From NCBI GenBank assembly GCA_963704455.1, contig OY969905.1, positions 4,340,001 to 4,404,000 on the forward strand: 64,000 nucleotides of DNA, given 5' to 3'. The position numbers and the translations under genes were made by a program. The notes beneath the pieces were generated by a model. That model saw nothing but the letters and a program-made list of their open reading frames with translations. It made no database searches and was not told the origin of the DNA. Source of the stretch: DASTCZ01 sp963704455 (lineage in GTDB: Bacteria; Acidobacteriota; Terriglobia; Acidiferrales; UBA7541). This document shows, piece after piece, positions 17,582 through 26,364 of this stretch (within the stretch, counting starts at the first letter, position 1; each line of letters begins with the position of its first letter).

Positions 17582-18541
17582 TTAGTGAGCGGAGCCCTTG
17601 CCATTTCTGGAGTAGGCCGCGCAATTCTCTGGCACGATGATTGTGAGAGCGTCCGGCACAATGGTGAAATCCGCTGGCAGCGTGTGCCATCCCTCGCCGT
17701 CCACCTGCGCGTAAACGGTTTCATTCGCGGGCGGCTCGCAGAGCACGGAGCTTGTCTTGAGGAACTTCACATCGCGCAAGCGGCGAAGCATTCCAGTCCA
17801 CGTGGCGGGCAGGTAGGACAAATAGCGCAGCGCGCTCTGCGTCTGAAAAAGCGCCAGCTCGAATTCGTTGCTGAAAAGATCCGCTCCAGTTGTGATTGAA
17901 AAAGGGCCGCCATATTTTTTTGTGCGGCCGACGATGATGAGAGTAGCTTCGGTGGTTTTGCCGCCGCCCGTGACGCGGAATCGCGGAAATGAATAGCGCA
18001 CGAGCTGCTTGAATCCTTCCAACCAGTAAGCGGCAATCCCGGTTTTCAATTTCAGCGCGGGGTCCAGCGCGTGGACCAGCGCACCATCGGCGCCGGCTCC
18101 CGCGACAGAAAGAAAATATCGGCGCGCGTTGCGGTCGGAGTGCGGAGTCATCATGCCGAGTGCGATCCGCACGGGCGTGCCGCGCGTAATCTGAGCGGCG
18201 GCGCGCGGAATATTCCAGGAGATGCCGAGTTCCTTGGCGAGAATGTTGGCGGTTCCTGCAGGCAGCAGTGCCACCGGAACCTGACTGCCCGCGAGGCCGT
18301 TGATGGCCTCGTTGAGCGTGCCATCTCCGCCGCAAACGACGACCATTTGCGCGCCTTCGTACGCGGCGCGGCGCGCAAGGGCGCCGGCGACTCCGGGGCC
18401 GTCCGTGGGGAGCAAATTCGTGTCAATGCCTGCTTTTATTAGGATTTGGCGCGATTCTTCAAGGTGTTTCGGACGGCGCGGATGGCCGCCCCCCGCGAGG
18501 GGATTATAAAGAATTGTAGCCGTGCGAATTCCTAAAAGCAT
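17582..18541 (-). CDS. Diacylglycerol kinase-like lipid kinase (YegS/DgkB family)
   Basis: 319 residues starting with ATG that has GAGGAAAA immediately upstream. The N-terminal catalytic domain shows LYNPLAGGG, the nucleotide-binding GGDGTLNEAINGL (71-83), and LLPAGTANILAKELGI; the C-terminal beta-sandwich carries GAGADGALVHAL and YGGPFSITTGADLF. These are the defining motifs of soluble bacterial lipid kinases phosphorylating diacylglycerol or related lipids (BmrU/YegS/DgkB). It is grouped with the membrane hydrolase downstream, suggesting a shared role in envelope-lipid turnover, which is inference. Confidence 0.88.
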   Translation of the reverse strand: MLLGIRTATILYNPLAGGGHPRRPKHLEESRQILIKAGIDTNLLPTDGPGVAGALARRAAYEGAQMVVVCGGDGTLNEAINGLAGSQVPVALLPAGTANILAKELGISWNIPRAAAQITRGTPVRIALGMMTPHSDRNARRYFLSVAGAGADGALVHALDPALKLKTGIAAYWLEGFKQLVRYSFPRFRVTGGGKTTEATLIIVGRTKKYGGPFSITTGADLFSNEFELALFQTQSALRYLSYLPATWTGMLRRLRDVKFLKTSSVLCEPPANETVYAQVDGEGWHTLPADFTIVPDALTIIVPENCAAYSRNGKGSAH

Positions 18542-18590
18542 TTTTCCTCGCTGGCCGTGATGCGCGCGCTATGCGGGCCACCGCGCATTG

Positions 18591-18596
18591 TATAAT
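18591..18596 (+). promoter_or_regulatory. -10 box (TATAAT) before ligA
   Basis: A perfect TATAAT lies 45 bp before the ligA ATG; the hexamer 17 bp upstream is a poor -35. Transcription would start near 18603, just before a strong GC hairpin in the leader. Confidence 0.45.
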
Positions 18597-18609
18597 GCCG
18601 GGCCGAAGC

Positions 18610-18629
18610 CCCCGGCGCTTTTGCCGGGG
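18610..18629 (+). other. GC-rich hairpin in ligA leader
   Basis: CCCCGGC (18610-18616) pairs with GCCGGGG (18623-18629) around a 6-base GCTTTT loop. The hairpin ends 11 bases before the ligA ATG, where a ribosome-binding site would be expected; no good Shine-Dalgarno is seen. It may stabilise the mRNA or limit translation. Confidence 0.5.
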
Positions 18630-18640
18630 CCTGCATCTCA

Positions 18641-20818
18641 ATGAGCACGTCTACCGCCAAACAGCAAGTCAAACAGCAAGCGGAAAAGCTGCGCGAGCAG
18701 ATCCGCAAGCATGAGCACCTCTACTACGTTCTCGACGAGCCGCAGATTTCCGACGCCGAATTCGACCGCTTGATGGAGCGGCTGAAGAAAATCGAGACCG
18801 AGCACCCCGAACAGGCCACGCCCGATTCGCCGACGCAGCGCGTGGGCGGCGCGCCGCGCGAGGGATTCCAGTCCGTGCGGCACGCGCGGCCGATGACGAG
18901 CCTCGACAACGCATTTTCATACGAGGCTCTTGGCGAATTCGACCGGCGCGTGAAGGAATTGGCCGGGCGCGAGCGCGTTGATTATGTCGTCGAGCACAAA
19001 TTCGATGGTTTGAGCATCGCGCTGATATACGAAGATGGCGTGCTTGTCCGCGGCGTCACGCGCGGCGACGGCACTACGGGCGAGGACGTTACCCCAAACG
19101 TGCGGACGATTCGCTCAATCCCGCTGAAGGTGGATGCCGCCACGCTGAAAAAACTCGGCATGAGCGCCAATTTTGAGGTGCGCGGTGAAATCATCATGCC
19201 GCGCAAGGCATTCGAGGAATTGAATCGCCAGCAGGATGAGCAAGGCGGCAAGCGTTATGTGAACGCCCGGAACACAGCGGCGGGCGCGGTGCGTGTGCTT
19301 GACCCTACGATTACCGCATCGCGAAAGCTCGATTTCTATGGCTACTATTTGTTTGCCTCGCCCGCGCGCGGCACGCAGTTGGCGTTCCGGCGGCACTCGG
19401 AGACTCTCGGTGCGCTCTCGGATCTCGGATTCAGAGTCTGCGCGGAATACAAGGTGTGCCCGAAACTCGATGACGTGCTGAAATTCTGCGACGCGTGGGA
19501 CACAAAGCGCGAAAAGTTGCCGTATGAAATCGACGGCATCGTGATCAAGGTGGACGAGTTTGCGATGCAGCAGGAGCTGGGCTTCACTTCCAAAGCGCCG
19601 CGCTGGGCGATTGCTTACAAATGGCCCGCGCGGCAGGAGATGACGGTTGTCAACGACATTCGAGTGCAAGTGGGACGCACTGGCGCCCTCACGCCCGTGG
19701 CCGTGCTCGAGCCGGTGGTGGTCGGCGGCGTGACTGTGAGCAGCTCGACTCTCCACAACATGGACGAAATTGCGCGGCTGGGCCTGCACATCGGTGACAC
19801 CGTTCTGATCGAGCGCGCGGGCGAAGTGATCCCGCATATCGTGCGCGTGGTGAAGCCGGGAAAAAACCGGCGCGAATTTGCAATGCCGGAGAAGTGCCCG
19901 GAATGTGGCAGCCGGATTCACAAAGCGCCGGATGAGGTCGCGTACCGCTGCGTGAACGCGTCGTGCCCGGCGCGGCGCAAGGAGTCGGTGCTCCATTTCG
20001 CCAGCCGCCACGCGATGAACATTGACGGCCTCGGCGACAAAATCGTAGACCAGCTTGTGGACACGGGCATGGTGAGGGACGTCGCGGATCTTTACGGCTT
20101 GAAGCTCGAGCCGCTGGCGGCACTCGAGCGAATGGGCGAAAAATCCGCACAGAATTTGCTGGATGAACTTACGGCCAGCAAAAATAACGGTTTGGCCCGC
20201 TTGATTTACGCGCTGGGCATGCGGTTTGTTGGCGAGCGGACGGGCCAGTTGCTCGCCTCACATTTCGGCGACCTGGATGCGATTGCGCGCGCCACGGAGG
20301 AGCAGCTCACACAAGTCGCTGAGGTCGGCCCGAAAGTCGCGGCAAGTATCGCCGAATTCTTTTCGGAGAAGGCGAATCAGGAGTTAATCAAGAAACTTCG
20401 CAAGTACGGTCTCAAGATGACTGAGGAGCGCAAGAAGCCGTCCGAAAATCGTTTGCACGGACGGTCATTTGTATTCACGGGCGCTCTGGCAAACCGCTCC
20501 CGCGAAGCGGGCGGCGAACTGGTCACGCAATACGGCGGCAAAGTGATTGGCTCAGTAAGCAAGAATACGAACTACGTGGTCGTTGGCGCGGACCCTGGAT
20601 CGAAATATGAAAAAGCCAAATCGCTCGGCGTAACGATCCTCGATGAGAAGGCATTCGAGAAATTGATTGAAGAGGGCGTGCCGAAAGAAGCCGAAGAGAA
20701 AAAAGAGAAGCCAGCAGGGAAGCAAAAGAAAGCGGCAAAACCCAGCGCCACGAAGTCCTCGCCAAAAGCAAAAAAGCGTTCAAAGTCGCCCGCGATGGGA
20801 AGTCTTTTTTCCGATTAG
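18641..20818 (+). CDS. ligA: NAD-dependent DNA ligase
   Basis: 725 residues; seals nicks in Okazaki fragments and repair using NAD+. The domain order is complete: Ia domain (YYVLDEPQISDAEFD, binds NMN), adenylation domain with catalytic K120 in EHKFDG, OB fold (VGRTGALTPVAVLEPV), a four-Cys zinc finger (CPECGS...CVNASCPA), HhH repeats, and a C-terminal BRCT (FVFTGALANRSREAGG...TNYVVVGADPGSKYEKA). After BRCT comes a ~50-residue Lys/Ala/Ser-rich tail not needed by the family. The BRCT-to-tail region makes it slightly longer than the usual ~670 residues. Confidence 0.97.
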   Translation: MSTSTAKQQVKQQAEKLREQIRKHEHLYYVLDEPQISDAEFDRLMERLKKIETEHPEQATPDSPTQRVGGAPREGFQSVRHARPMTSLDNAFSYEALGEFDRRVKELAGRERVDYVVEHKFDGLSIALIYEDGVLVRGVTRGDGTTGEDVTPNVRTIRSIPLKVDAATLKKLGMSANFEVRGEIIMPRKAFEELNRQQDEQGGKRYVNARNTAAGAVRVLDPTITASRKLDFYGYYLFASPARGTQLAFRRHSETLGALSDLGFRVCAEYKVCPKLDDVLKFCDAWDTKREKLPYEIDGIVIKVDEFAMQQELGFTSKAPRWAIAYKWPARQEMTVVNDIRVQVGRTGALTPVAVLEPVVVGGVTVSSSTLHNMDEIARLGLHIGDTVLIERAGEVIPHIVRVVKPGKNRREFAMPEKCPECGSRIHKAPDEVAYRCVNASCPARRKESVLHFASRHAMNIDGLGDKIVDQLVDTGMVRDVADLYGLKLEPLAALERMGEKSAQNLLDELTASKNNGLARLIYALGMRFVGERTGQLLASHFGDLDAIARATEEQLTQVAEVGPKVAASIAEFFSEKANQELIKKLRKYGLKMTEERKKPSENRLHGRSFVFTGALANRSREAGGELVTQYGGKVIGSVSKNTNYVVVGADPGSKYEKAKSLGVTILDEKAFEKLIEEGVPKEAEEKKEKPAGKQKKAAKPSATKSSPKAKKRSKSPAMGSLFSD

Positions 20819-20827
20819 CGTTCTGTC

Positions 20828-21853
20828 TCAGGCCAATTCCAACATGCGGTCAATCGCGCGGCGCGCCTTGCGTGCAATTTCCGTGGGAACCGTGATTTGC
20901 GGAGCGAGATTTTCAAGCGAGGCGATCACGTTGTCCAGCGTGATCGATTTCATAAACGCGCAAATCGCATCGGGGTTGACGGGAAGGAATTCCCGGTCAG
21001 GATTCAAGATGCGAAGCCGGTGCAGGATTCCAACCTCCGTCCCGACCGCAAATTCCTTCGCGGGCGATTCCTTCACGTGCCGCAGCATTCCCTCCGTAGA
21101 AAGAAAAAGCGCGCGATCCTTTGGCAGCGATCCATCAAGCACTTTTACCATGCATGAGCTCACGCAGCCGCATTCAGGGTGTATCAACAACTCGATGTCA
21201 GGATGAGTCTCCATCATTTGCTCAATCTGCTTTGGGTCGATGGACTTGTGCACGTGGCAATAACCGGGGTACGCGATGATATTGCTGCGTCCCGTCTGGC
21301 GCGAAACAACCATAGCGAGAAATTTATCCGGCAAAAAAAGAATCTGTTTGTCCTTTGGAATTGCGTTGACGACTTTCGCCGCGTTCGCCGATGTGCAGCA
21401 GTAATCGCTTTCCGCCTTCACAGCGGCGGTCGTGTTGATGTAGGAGACGACGACCGCTTCGGGGAACTGAGCCTTCCATGCGCGAAGCTCGTCCGCAGTT
21501 ATCGTGGCCGCGAGCGAACACTGCGCGCGCAAATCGGGCAGCAGGACAGTCTTTTCGGGGCAAAGAATTGCCGCGGTTTCCGCCATGAAGTGTACGCCGC
21601 AAAAAACAATCACGTCCGCATCCGTGCGCGCGGCGGCCTGCGAAAGTCCCAGCGAATCCCCGACAAAATCGGCGGCGTCCTGCACTTCGTCGCGCTGGTA
21701 ATTGTGCGCCAGCACGACGGCGTTGCGCTCTTCCTTCAGTCGCGCAATGCGCAATTGCTTATGGCGCATATCTTCCCGCGTGTCGAGAATGATCTCGACC
21801 GGCGGAAGCGTATAGCGTTCCTCGAATGGCAATCTTGGGTTTGGCCGCGTCAT
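20828..21853 (-). CDS. nadA: Quinolinate synthase A
   Basis: [4Fe-4S] enzyme condensing iminoaspartate with dihydroxyacetone phosphate to quinolinate in de novo NAD synthesis. 341 residues. Visible motifs: LAHNYQRDEVQDAADFVGDSLGLSQAAA, the first cluster Cys in FCGVHFMAETA, the second in SDYCCTSANA, and the third in HPECGCVSSCM, plus substrate-binding LPDLRAQCS and YPGYCHVH. Its ATG overlaps the nadC stop (ATGA). No nadB (aspartate oxidase) is in the window, so iminoaspartate comes from elsewhere. It converges with ligA, leaving 9 bp between stops. Confidence 0.95.
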   Translation of the reverse strand: MTRPNPRLPFEERYTLPPVEIILDTREDMRHKQLRIARLKEERNAVVLAHNYQRDEVQDAADFVGDSLGLSQAAARTDADVIVFCGVHFMAETAAILCPEKTVLLPDLRAQCSLAATITADELRAWKAQFPEAVVVSYINTTAAVKAESDYCCTSANAAKVVNAIPKDKQILFLPDKFLAMVVSRQTGRSNIIAYPGYCHVHKSIDPKQIEQMMETHPDIELLIHPECGCVSSCMVKVLDGSLPKDRALFLSTEGMLRHVKESPAKEFAVGTEVGILHRLRILNPDREFLPVNPDAICAFMKSITLDNVIASLENLAPQITVPTEIARKARRAIDRMLELA

Positions 21854-22869
21854 GCTTGTTTTCCGACCTGCGCCTCCAGTTTACATCGGAGGTCCAGCGC
21901 CTTGCAGGAATGCGTCAACGCGCCGGTCGAGATGGCGTCCGCGCCGCAATCCGCGTAGGCATCCAGAGTCGCATCAGAAATTCCGCCGCTAACTTCCACC
22001 AGCACGTCATCCCAAAATCCTTGGCGCTTCAGGGCGGCGATGATTCCGGTGACTTCTTCGGGAGTTCTATTATCCAACATCACGAGGCAAGGATACGATT
22101 CGCCGCCGCTGCGCCGCAATTCCCGAAACGTGCGTCCCGCGGCCAGCGCGCCTTCCTGCCCTGTGACTTCGACTTCCATAAACACCGCGCGCTCGCGCGA
22201 TTTCCAGGCCTTGCGCAGCGCCAGGGGCACGGCGTCTTCTTCCTTGATTGCGAAGAGTTGCAAATGGTTGCCCTTGATGAGAATAGCATCCCCCAGCCCC
22301 AGGCGGTGCGTCCCTGCGCCGCCAACGTGCGCCGCGCGCTTGTCGAGCAGGCCCCAGGGCGTCTTCCGGGTCGCAACCACTTGAGTCATCGGAGAGCGGC
22401 GATGAACTCGCTCCTGCATTCGCCGCGCGGCCGTCGCAATGCCGCTCATTCGCTGCAGCAAATTTAGCCCGACGCGCTCGAGCGAAAGCAGCAGGCCGGA
22501 ATCGCCCTCCACAGTCAGGATCGGCTTCCCGGGTTCGAGCGCATCGCCATCCGCTGCGTTCGCCGCAACGCGCGCACCGAAATTCGCGAAGAACCAGGTC
22601 ACCTCGGTCAGCCCGGCGAGGACGCCCGTCTCATTCGCAAGAATCCGCGCTTCGGATTCGCCGTTCATCTGGCCGAGCGCCTCTACCGTCAAATCGCAAG
22701 GCCAGCCAACGGCAGAACGTGGCTCCTTATCGGCGCGCAGCAGCTCCTCGGTAAGGATACGGACCAGCCGGGAATACGCCATACTTTGCAAATTAAGGCT
22801 CTCGCCCTGGAATAGAGCTGTCTTCAGTCGACCTTGGCGAGTCTGGGTCATTCCGCTACCACGTACCAT
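21850..22869 (-). CDS. nadC: Nicotinate-nucleotide pyrophosphorylase (quinolinate phosphoribosyltransferase)
   Basis: Converts quinolinate and PRPP to nicotinate mononucleotide, the step after NadA. 339 residues as drawn; internal Met at residues 7 and 30 are alternative starts and no clear ribosome-binding site decides. The family blocks are present: GDLT-like segment (PCDLTVEALG), LNLLQRMSGIAT, VVATRKTPWGLLDKRAAHVGGAGTHRLGLGDAILIKGNH, and the C-terminal MLDNRTPEE...VEVSGGISDATLDAYADCGADAISTGALTHS. It is the first gene of nadC-nadA. Confidence 0.93.
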   Translation of the reverse strand: MVRGSGMTQTRQGRLKTALFQGESLNLQSMAYSRLVRILTEELLRADKEPRSAVGWPCDLTVEALGQMNGESEARILANETGVLAGLTEVTWFFANFGARVAANAADGDALEPGKPILTVEGDSGLLLSLERVGLNLLQRMSGIATAARRMQERVHRRSPMTQVVATRKTPWGLLDKRAAHVGGAGTHRLGLGDAILIKGNHLQLFAIKEEDAVPLALRKAWKSRERAVFMEVEVTGQEGALAAGRTFRELRRSGGESYPCLVMLDNRTPEEVTGIIAALKRQGFWDDVLVEVSGGISDATLDAYADCGADAISTGALTHSCKALDLRCKLEAQVGKQA

Positions 22870-23067
22870 ATTAGACTAAACCCACGCCGCGCAAGGTGCA
22901 TGTATGGGCGCCTTAATCGTGCGTTTCATCTCGAATCCCTTGTCCGAGGGCGAAACTTCGAATCCCACAACCGGACACGATTCGCGCACTGCTCGTCGCG
23001 TTCCGCCCGCAACTGCTTCTAAGATCAAGGGTTAGACACCATTACGGAAGGGCATTAGCCGTGCACC

Positions 23068-24246
23068 ATGCCCTTCAGGCAATATTACATGGCCACCATG
23101 GCAGCCATTTCCGCGCCGGTAAGAATCCTGATTGCAGACGACCAGCCTCACGTCGGCGAGGCCCTGCGGCTTGCCCTGCGCGATGAGGGCTATCTTATTG
23201 AGATTGCGGGCTCGCCCGCTGCGGTCGTGAAGGCTGTGCGCGCCCGATCATTTGATTTGGCGCTGCTGGATCTCAATTACGCACGCGACACGACCTCCGG
23301 CCGCGAAGGGCTGGAGCTAATCCTGGAGCTGCGCGGGATCGATGGCGATCTGCCCATCGTGGTGATGACCGCTTGGGGCAGCGTGGAAATCGCAGTTGAG
23401 GCCATGCAGCGCGGCGCGGGCGATTTCATCCAGAAGCCGTGGGACAATGCCGCGCTGCGGCGCATCCTCCAAACACAGATCGAGCGCGGCCGCGCCCAGC
23501 GCATCGCGCGCAGACGCCAGCGCCGCGACGAACGCGATTTAGCTGATGCGCATGATATCCAGCAGGGCTTGCTGCCGCGCTCGCTTCCACATTTGCCCGG
23601 GTTCGAGCTGGCTGCCGCTTACCGCCCGGCGAGCGCGCTTGCGGGCGATTATTACGATGTGCTGCTGCTCGGCGAAGGGCGCGCGCTCGTTTGCATCGGC
23701 GACGTTGCGGGCAAGGGAATGCCCGCGGCGCTGGTGATGTCGAATTTGCAGGCGGCGGTGAAAGCTTACGCGGGCGAACAGGTCACGCCCGCCGAGCTTT
23801 GCCGCAACGTCAATCGCATCCTGTGCGCGAATTGCGAGCCGGGAAGATACGTCACATTTTTCTGCGGTGTGCTGGATACGGCGCTCGGCACGTTTGCGTA
23901 CGTGAACGCCGGGCATAATCCGCCGCTCGTCGCTCGGACGAATGGCAGCGTGCTGCGGCTGGCCGATGGCGGACCCGTGCTCGGGGAATTCCAGGATTGG
24001 TCGGCGGCGCAAGGGCAGATCAATCTCTCACCGGGCGACCGGCTTGCGTTTTACACCGACGGCATCACCGAAGCCACTGACGCCGCGGGCGATGAATATG
24101 GCGAATCGCGCCTCGCGGAACAGCTTATGCGCCACCGCGAAATGGCCGCCGGGGAATTGCACGCACGGTTGCTGGCCGAAGCCGTCCGCTTTGCCGAAGG
24201 CACCTTCACAGATGATGCCACGCTGCTCGTGATTGCCGCACTTTAG
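23068..24246 (+). CDS. Response regulator fused to PP2C (RsbU/SpoIIE-type) phosphatase
   Basis: 392 residues. An N-terminal receiver domain (about 18-135) has the acidic pocket DD at 24-25, phospho-acceptor D68 (LALLDLN), T in VVMTAWGS and K in IQKPW. A short Arg-rich helical linker leads to a PP2C-type domain (about 155-392): AHDIQQGLLP, ALAGDYYDVLLL (metal Asp), IGDVAGKGMPAALVM, NAGHNPPLV, FYTDGITEA and FTDDATLLV. Such proteins dephosphorylate anti-sigma-factor antagonists in partner-switching stress pathways; the partners are not nearby. Start could be one of three Met within the first 11 residues. Confidence 0.93.
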   Translation: MPFRQYYMATMAAISAPVRILIADDQPHVGEALRLALRDEGYLIEIAGSPAAVVKAVRARSFDLALLDLNYARDTTSGREGLELILELRGIDGDLPIVVMTAWGSVEIAVEAMQRGAGDFIQKPWDNAALRRILQTQIERGRAQRIARRRQRRDERDLADAHDIQQGLLPRSLPHLPGFELAAAYRPASALAGDYYDVLLLGEGRALVCIGDVAGKGMPAALVMSNLQAAVKAYAGEQVTPAELCRNVNRILCANCEPGRYVTFFCGVLDTALGTFAYVNAGHNPPLVARTNGSVLRLADGGPVLGEFQDWSAAQGQINLSPGDRLAFYTDGITEATDAAGDEYGESRLAEQLMRHREMAAGELHARLLAEAVRFAEGTFTDDATLLVIAAL

Positions 24247-24737
24247 AAAAGCTCACCCCAAGTTTCCAGGTTGAAACCGCGCGTAGTATCTTGCGACACA
24301 AATCACAAGAAAGCGTGATTCACATCACACACTTTTGCGCCTTGCTGGCGTAAAAGATTCAAGGTAAGGAGAGGTAAGAAAAGGTTCGGGCACGGACACA
24401 TTCGCGCGGAGAGTTGTGCGCATTGCAGCCAAAAGTATAGTATTCGTGTTCGTGGTTGAATCATATTGAGCCTACTCTTACGAATGTTATTGACAGCTTG
24501 AATTAGCCCGATGCATTCATTCAAACACGATGAGCGCTATGCATATCCTGCCCCGCAAGACGAAGGCCGCTTCTTCGTTTCAGTTTTGGTATCCACAAAG
24601 CAACCCCGGCGAAATGAACTGCTTGAAAGGCCTCGAATGAATTGTCTCTCGGGATTTGGCGTCTGCTTGGGGCTTCTACGCCGCTCGATTGGTTTAGCGT
24701 GAAACGGCTGATGGAAACTCAACAACGGAGGTGAAGG
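24247..24737. other. Intergenic region, 491 bp, upstream of bc-complex operon
   Basis: Holds a CRP/FNR-like palindrome at 24314-24329 and, at its end, the GGAGGTGAAGG ribosome-binding site of the Rieske gene. A 63-codon open frame at 24511-24702 has no ribosome-binding site and no recognisable features, so it was not called. The region is AT-richer than its surroundings, fitting regulatory DNA. Confidence 0.5.
24314..24329. promoter_or_regulatory. Candidate CRP/FNR-family operator
   Basis: CGTGA-TTCACA-TCACA differs by one base from the CRP consensus TGTGA-N6-TCACA. It lies about 410 bp before the Rieske/cytochrome b operon and about 70 bp after the phosphatase gene. Control of the respiratory operon by a CRP/FNR-type regulator is possible but the distance is large. 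Confidence 0.3.
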
Positions 24738-25193
24738 TTGGCGGACGAATCAGTATCGACCCTTCAGGTCAAGGACCGAAGAAAATTTCTCCAAATCTTT
24801 TTGGGCACCGGCATCGTAGCGTCAATCATCTCCTTTCTCTATCCTGCTTTTCGTTACATCATTCCGCCCAAAACAGAAGAATTAGCTGCTGACACAGTTC
24901 TTGCGGGGCGCGTCGGAGAATTGAAGCCAAATACGGGCAAGATCTTTCGATTCGGGACCCGGCCGGGATTGTTGGTTCTTTCAAGCGATGGTAACTATCA
25001 CGCCATTTCAGCCGTCTGCACGCATTTGAATTGCACCGTGCAATACCGCCCCGACAGGCACGATGTCTGGTGCGCTTGTCACAATGGAATGTATACGGTG
25101 GATGGCCGCAACGTGAGCGGGCCGCCTCCCAAACCCCTTGAGGAATATCAGGTAGTGATTAAAGCCGACCAGATATTCGTCCGTCGGGCTTGA
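24738..25193 (+). CDS. Rieske [2Fe-2S] protein of a cytochrome bc-type complex
   Basis: 151 residues starting at TTG, 4 bases after a strong GGAGGTGAAGG. A DRRKF motif (14-18) precedes a single transmembrane anchor (about 20-43), resembling a Tat-type N-terminus without a full twin arginine. The cluster-binding boxes are intact: CTHLNC (C94, H96, C99) and CACH (C112, H115), with the following PPPKPLEEYQV. It passes electrons from quinol to the c-type cytochrome of the complex. The cytochrome b gene starts 10 bp later. The first box has Asn where Gly is common (CTHLGC), which may alter redox potential. Confidence 0.93.
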   Translation: MADESVSTLQVKDRRKFLQIFLGTGIVASIISFLYPAFRYIIPPKTEELAADTVLAGRVGELKPNTGKIFRFGTRPGLLVLSSDGNYHAISAVCTHLNCTVQYRPDRHDVWCACHNGMYTVDGRNVSGPPPKPLEEYQVVIKADQIFVRRA

Positions 25194-25203
25194 TTGGAAT
25201 CAG

Positions 25204-26289
25204 ATGAGCACAGGCGCTCGCATCCGCAAGTGGTTCGACGAACGATTTGGCTGGAATGAGCTGCTGAAGTTCGTCCATCACAAGACGGTCCCTCAACATT
25301 CCTATTCCTACTGGTATTTTCTTGGCGGGATGACGCTCTTTCTTTTTGTGATCCAGGTAATGACGGGAATTCTCCTGCTTCTGTATTACCGGCCAAGCCC
25401 TGACAACGCTTATGAAAGCGTCCAATACATTATGGCGCATGTGCGCTTCGGCTGGCTCATCCGCTCGATCCATTCCTGGGGCGCAAACCTGATGGTCCTC
25501 ACCGCTTTCGCCCACATGTTCAGCGTGTTCTTCCTGAAAGCCTACCGGAAACCTAGAGAGCTCACATGGCTGACCGGAATGATTCTTCTCTTCCTCGTGC
25601 TTGGGTTTGGATTCAGCGGCTACCTGTTGCCGTGGAACACTACCTCCTTCTTCGCGACGAAAGTCGGCACAGACATCGCCGGGCAAGTCCCGTTGGTCGG
25701 CCACTGGATTATGGTGTTCCTGCGAGGCGGAGAAGATGTCACGGGAGCAACGCTGACGCGCTTCTTTGGATTTCACGTTGCCGTGCTGCCGGGTTTGGCG
25801 ACAGCCCTATTGTTGGCTCACCTTTTCCTTGTCCAAAAGTTCGGTATGAGCGTGCCGCCGCGTGTGGAAGAGGCGTGGCGCAAGAATCCGTCGGAGCGCC
25901 GCGAGGTGCAGTTCTTTCCGAATTTTCTTCTGCGCGAATTGATGGCATGGTATTTGGCGCTCGCCATCCTCGGCGTGCTGGCGGCTTTCAGACCGTGGGA
26001 GCTGGGGACAAAAGCAGATTTATTTGCTTCCGCCCCCGCGGGGATTCGCCCCGAATGGTATTTCATGTTCATGTTTCAGACGTTGAAGCTGATCCCTGCA
26101 AAGATCGGTCCACTCGAAGGTGAGCTTCTCGGGCTCCTGGGCTTTGGACTTGCCGGCCTCTGCTGGACACTCTTGCCGTTTTTCGATCACGGACGCGACG
26201 GGCGTGGGCGCAGGTGGGTGACTGGAGCAGGTGTGTTCGCGCTAGGTTACATAGTGGGCATGACTCTCTATGGCTACATGGCCAAATGA
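25204..26289 (+). CDS. Cytochrome b of bc-type complex (b6-like haem spacing, fused subunit IV)
   Basis: 361 residues, about eight transmembrane helices. Haem b ligands appear as two His pairs, H90/H104 and H191/H206, separated by 13 and 14 residues; the 14 in the second pair is the cytochrome b6 pattern. The C-terminal third carries PEWY (283-286) of the quinol-oxidation site and corresponds to subunit IV, so b6 and IV are fused in one chain. It oxidises quinol and recycles electrons across the membrane. The last helices (ALGYIVGMTLYGYM) are intact. A multihaem cytochrome gene follows. Confidence 0.92.
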   Translation: MSTGARIRKWFDERFGWNELLKFVHHKTVPQHSYSYWYFLGGMTLFLFVIQVMTGILLLLYYRPSPDNAYESVQYIMAHVRFGWLIRSIHSWGANLMVLTAFAHMFSVFFLKAYRKPRELTWLTGMILLFLVLGFGFSGYLLPWNTTSFFATKVGTDIAGQVPLVGHWIMVFLRGGEDVTGATLTRFFGFHVAVLPGLATALLLAHLFLVQKFGMSVPPRVEEAWRKNPSERREVQFFPNFLLRELMAWYLALAILGVLAAFRPWELGTKADLFASAPAGIRPEWYFMFMFQTLKLIPAKIGPLEGELLGLLGFGLAGLCWTLLPFFDHGRDGRGRRWVTGAGVFALGYIVGMTLYGYMAK

Positions 26290-26364
26290 GATTCGCCGTT
26301 GAAGCGAATTGAGGAGATTTTTTCTTTGCTGACGCGCAACTTGAGTGCAGGTAGAGCGAGGCTC

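Noticed and set aside
24511..24702. 63-codon open frame before the Rieske gene
   Set aside because: No ribosome-binding site, no hydrophobic or domain features, and lies in likely regulatory DNA.
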